63,241 nt of DNA, taken from contig JAGQOU010000041.1 of assembly GCA_020427145.1 (NCBI GenBank), positions 1 through 63,241 of the forward strand, in the 5' to 3' direction. Both the position numbers and the translations under genes were made by a program. Source of the DNA: Planctomycetales bacterium. Its GTDB lineage: Bacteria; Planctomycetota; Planctomycetia; Pirellulales; Lacipirellulaceae. The notes below the pieces were generated by a model. It saw only the letters and a list, made by a program, of their open reading frames with translations. It did no database searches and was not told the DNA's origin. Numbering within the stretch: position 1 is the first letter of the stretch; the number at the start of each line of letters is the position of its first letter. This document shows, in pieces, positions 62,163 through 63,241 of the stretch.

Positions 62163-62972
62163 ATGAAAGCTGCTACGATCGCTTTGCTTACGACGGCTTG
62201 CTTCCTCTGCGGCGCGAGCGCGCAGGTCGCTGCCGACGAATCGCTTGACGCCCCCCCCGCGACGAGCGCGGGGCCGGCCGAGAAGCAACTGACCTTGGCG
62301 GAACGTCGCATCAGATTCCTCCTGCAGAGCCGCGACGAGGCCTTCGCGGACCTGGCGAAGCTCTCTCAAAAACTCGATGAGTTCTACGAGCTGACAGACA
62401 ACCCGGCCGCGTTGCTCAGCGACAGCGATCGTTCGAGGATCATGGCGGACCTCCTGCTGAAGCAAATGCTGCTGGAGGCGGACGTCACGGCGGCGGAAAT
62501 CATGAGGGACCGGCGTTCCGCTCTTCAAGGCGAGTCGTCCGTCCCGGATGCGGCGCTCATGCAGGCCAAGGTCAAGAAGGTTGAAACGGAAATGCAGCTT
62601 GCCGAGAAAGAGCTTGTCGCTGCGAAGCTAGCTTTGGAATCGGCGAGGGCCACTCGACTCGCAGTCGACAAGGCCGAGGCAAAACTGCGTACGCTGCAAA
62701 TCGAACGCGAGTATCTCGCGGCCGAGCAACAACGTGAACAGACGGCGACAAGTATTGACGCCGAGTTGCTCATTCTCTCGAAGGGCGCCGAGTTGAAGGC
62801 CTTGCGAGACCAGTTGCAAAAGCTCAGAGAATCCAACCATGTGGCCACGGAAATCCGACTGTTGCAAAGCAAGATTCAGCAGGCCAGCGACCTGGTCGAC
62901 GCGATCAACACGAGGCTTCTGGCGGCAAGAATGGATCTTCTGGAAAGCAAACTCGGTGGCGACGCGCCCTGA
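62163..62972 (+). CDS. Exported coiled-coil hypothetical protein
   Basis: A 269-residue protein: signal peptide (about 1-25, LTTACFLCGASAQVAAD), then long amphipathic helices with Glu/Lys/Leu phrasing (QLAEKELVAAKLALESARAT, LKALRDQLQKLRESNHVATE). AAGGAATGTGCC before ATG 62163 is the Shine-Dalgarno. It follows the putative anti-sigma gene by 35 nt in the same direction and is probably in the same operon, so it may be a periplasmic sensor or target of the sigma factor. Function unknown. Confidence 0.72.
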   Translation: MKAATIALLTTACFLCGASAQVAADESLDAPPATSAGPAEKQLTLAERRIRFLLQSRDEAFADLAKLSQKLDEFYELTDNPAALLSDSDRSRIMADLLLKQMLLEADVTAAEIMRDRRSALQGESSVPDAALMQAKVKKVETEMQLAEKELVAAKLALESARATRLAVDKAEAKLRTLQIEREYLAAEQQREQTATSIDAELLILSKGAELKALRDQLQKLRESNHVATEIRLLQSKIQQASDLVDAINTRLLAARMDLLESKLGGDAP

Positions 62973-63241
62973 GACCGCGGCGCTGCGCCGCCTCGCGAAC
63001 AACCCGACATTCAGCGCGGAGCGCTTCACGCCGGGTGCCGGGTGCCACCGCTGGCTTGTCCAGCGGTGCGAAGCGGAGACGCGACCTTACCCCCAGTTCA
63101 AACTCGTGTCATGGCAATACCGCCTCAGAGATCCGCTGCCGGGCAAGCCGGCCGTGGCACGCACTTCGCCCATCGTCCCGTTGCGCCTTCGCGTCTCGGC
63201 AAGAGAATTCCCGCGCGACGACGCCCGTTTGTCCCGCAAGA

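Overview
The window reads as chromosomal DNA of a high-GC planctomycete, most likely in the Pirellulales/Lacipirellulaceae area. The pointers are an LEPR-type N-terminus on a secreted subtilase, a PEP-CTERM protein that also carries a dockerin-like segment, DUF6384, small membrane proteins with the planctomycete N-terminal anchor pattern, many weak Shine-Dalgarno sites, and dispersed GC-rich palindromes between genes. The genus is an inference. No rRNA, CRISPR array, prophage or plasmid functions were seen. One tRNA (Gln, CTG) is present.

Layout. 0-7.7 kb is a forward surface-polysaccharide locus: a membrane polymerase-like protein, a PglC-like phosphoglycosyl transferase, a PglD-like acetyltransferase, a PglE-like aminotransferase, a Wzx-like flippase, an HprK-related kinase and a GT4 glycosyltransferase. 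7.7-11.1 kb is a reverse-strand subtilase with a C-terminal array of ~47-residue repeats. 11.8-24.1 kb is mostly housekeeping: DUF2238, TspO, glutaminyl-tRNA synthetase, PlsC, a second flippase, a TerB/AAA+/zinc-ribbon protein, a NarL-type regulator, a sugar isomerase-like protein, ArfB, a hemerythrin-like protein, a UvrB/C-motif protein and CsrA. 24.1-30.2 kb holds a large lipase-like lipoprotein, a second CsrA, an M24 peptidase, a CpsB-like phosphatase and an HEXXH lipoprotein. 30.4-31.8 kb carries two paralogous small secreted proteins, each followed by a strong terminator. 32.2-34.8 kb is the repeat-rich accessory part, with a RAYT transposase inside 22-nt inverted repeats, a related palindrome and a long imperfect inverted repeat. 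34.9-43.5 kb has a PfkB kinase, a BON protein, an SMP-30 protein, a PEP-CTERM/dockerin protein, an FHA-GAF-SpoIIE phosphatase, tRNA-Gln and TauE. 43.6-50.8 kb has a cNMP-like domain protein, a reverse-strand ALDH/acetolactate synthase/glutamate dehydrogenase group and an exported protein. 50.8-59.5 kb has a soluble CZB chemoreceptor, an MtfA-TPR fusion, two overlapping reverse genes (coiled coil and DUF6384) divergent from a TelA-like coiled-coil gene, then a Kv-type channel. 61.1-63.0 kb is an ECF sigma/putative anti-sigma/exported coiled-coil operon.

The most interesting material is (i) the RAYT with its REP-like relatives, (ii) the divergent coiled-coil/DUF6384/TelA-like module beside MtfA, whose promoter region is bracketed by inverted copies of a dispersed repeat, (iii) the modular subtilase, and (iv) the twin small secreted proteins with a hydrophobic-plus-DDDD tail. 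All functions come from reading motifs in the translated sequence; no database search was run.
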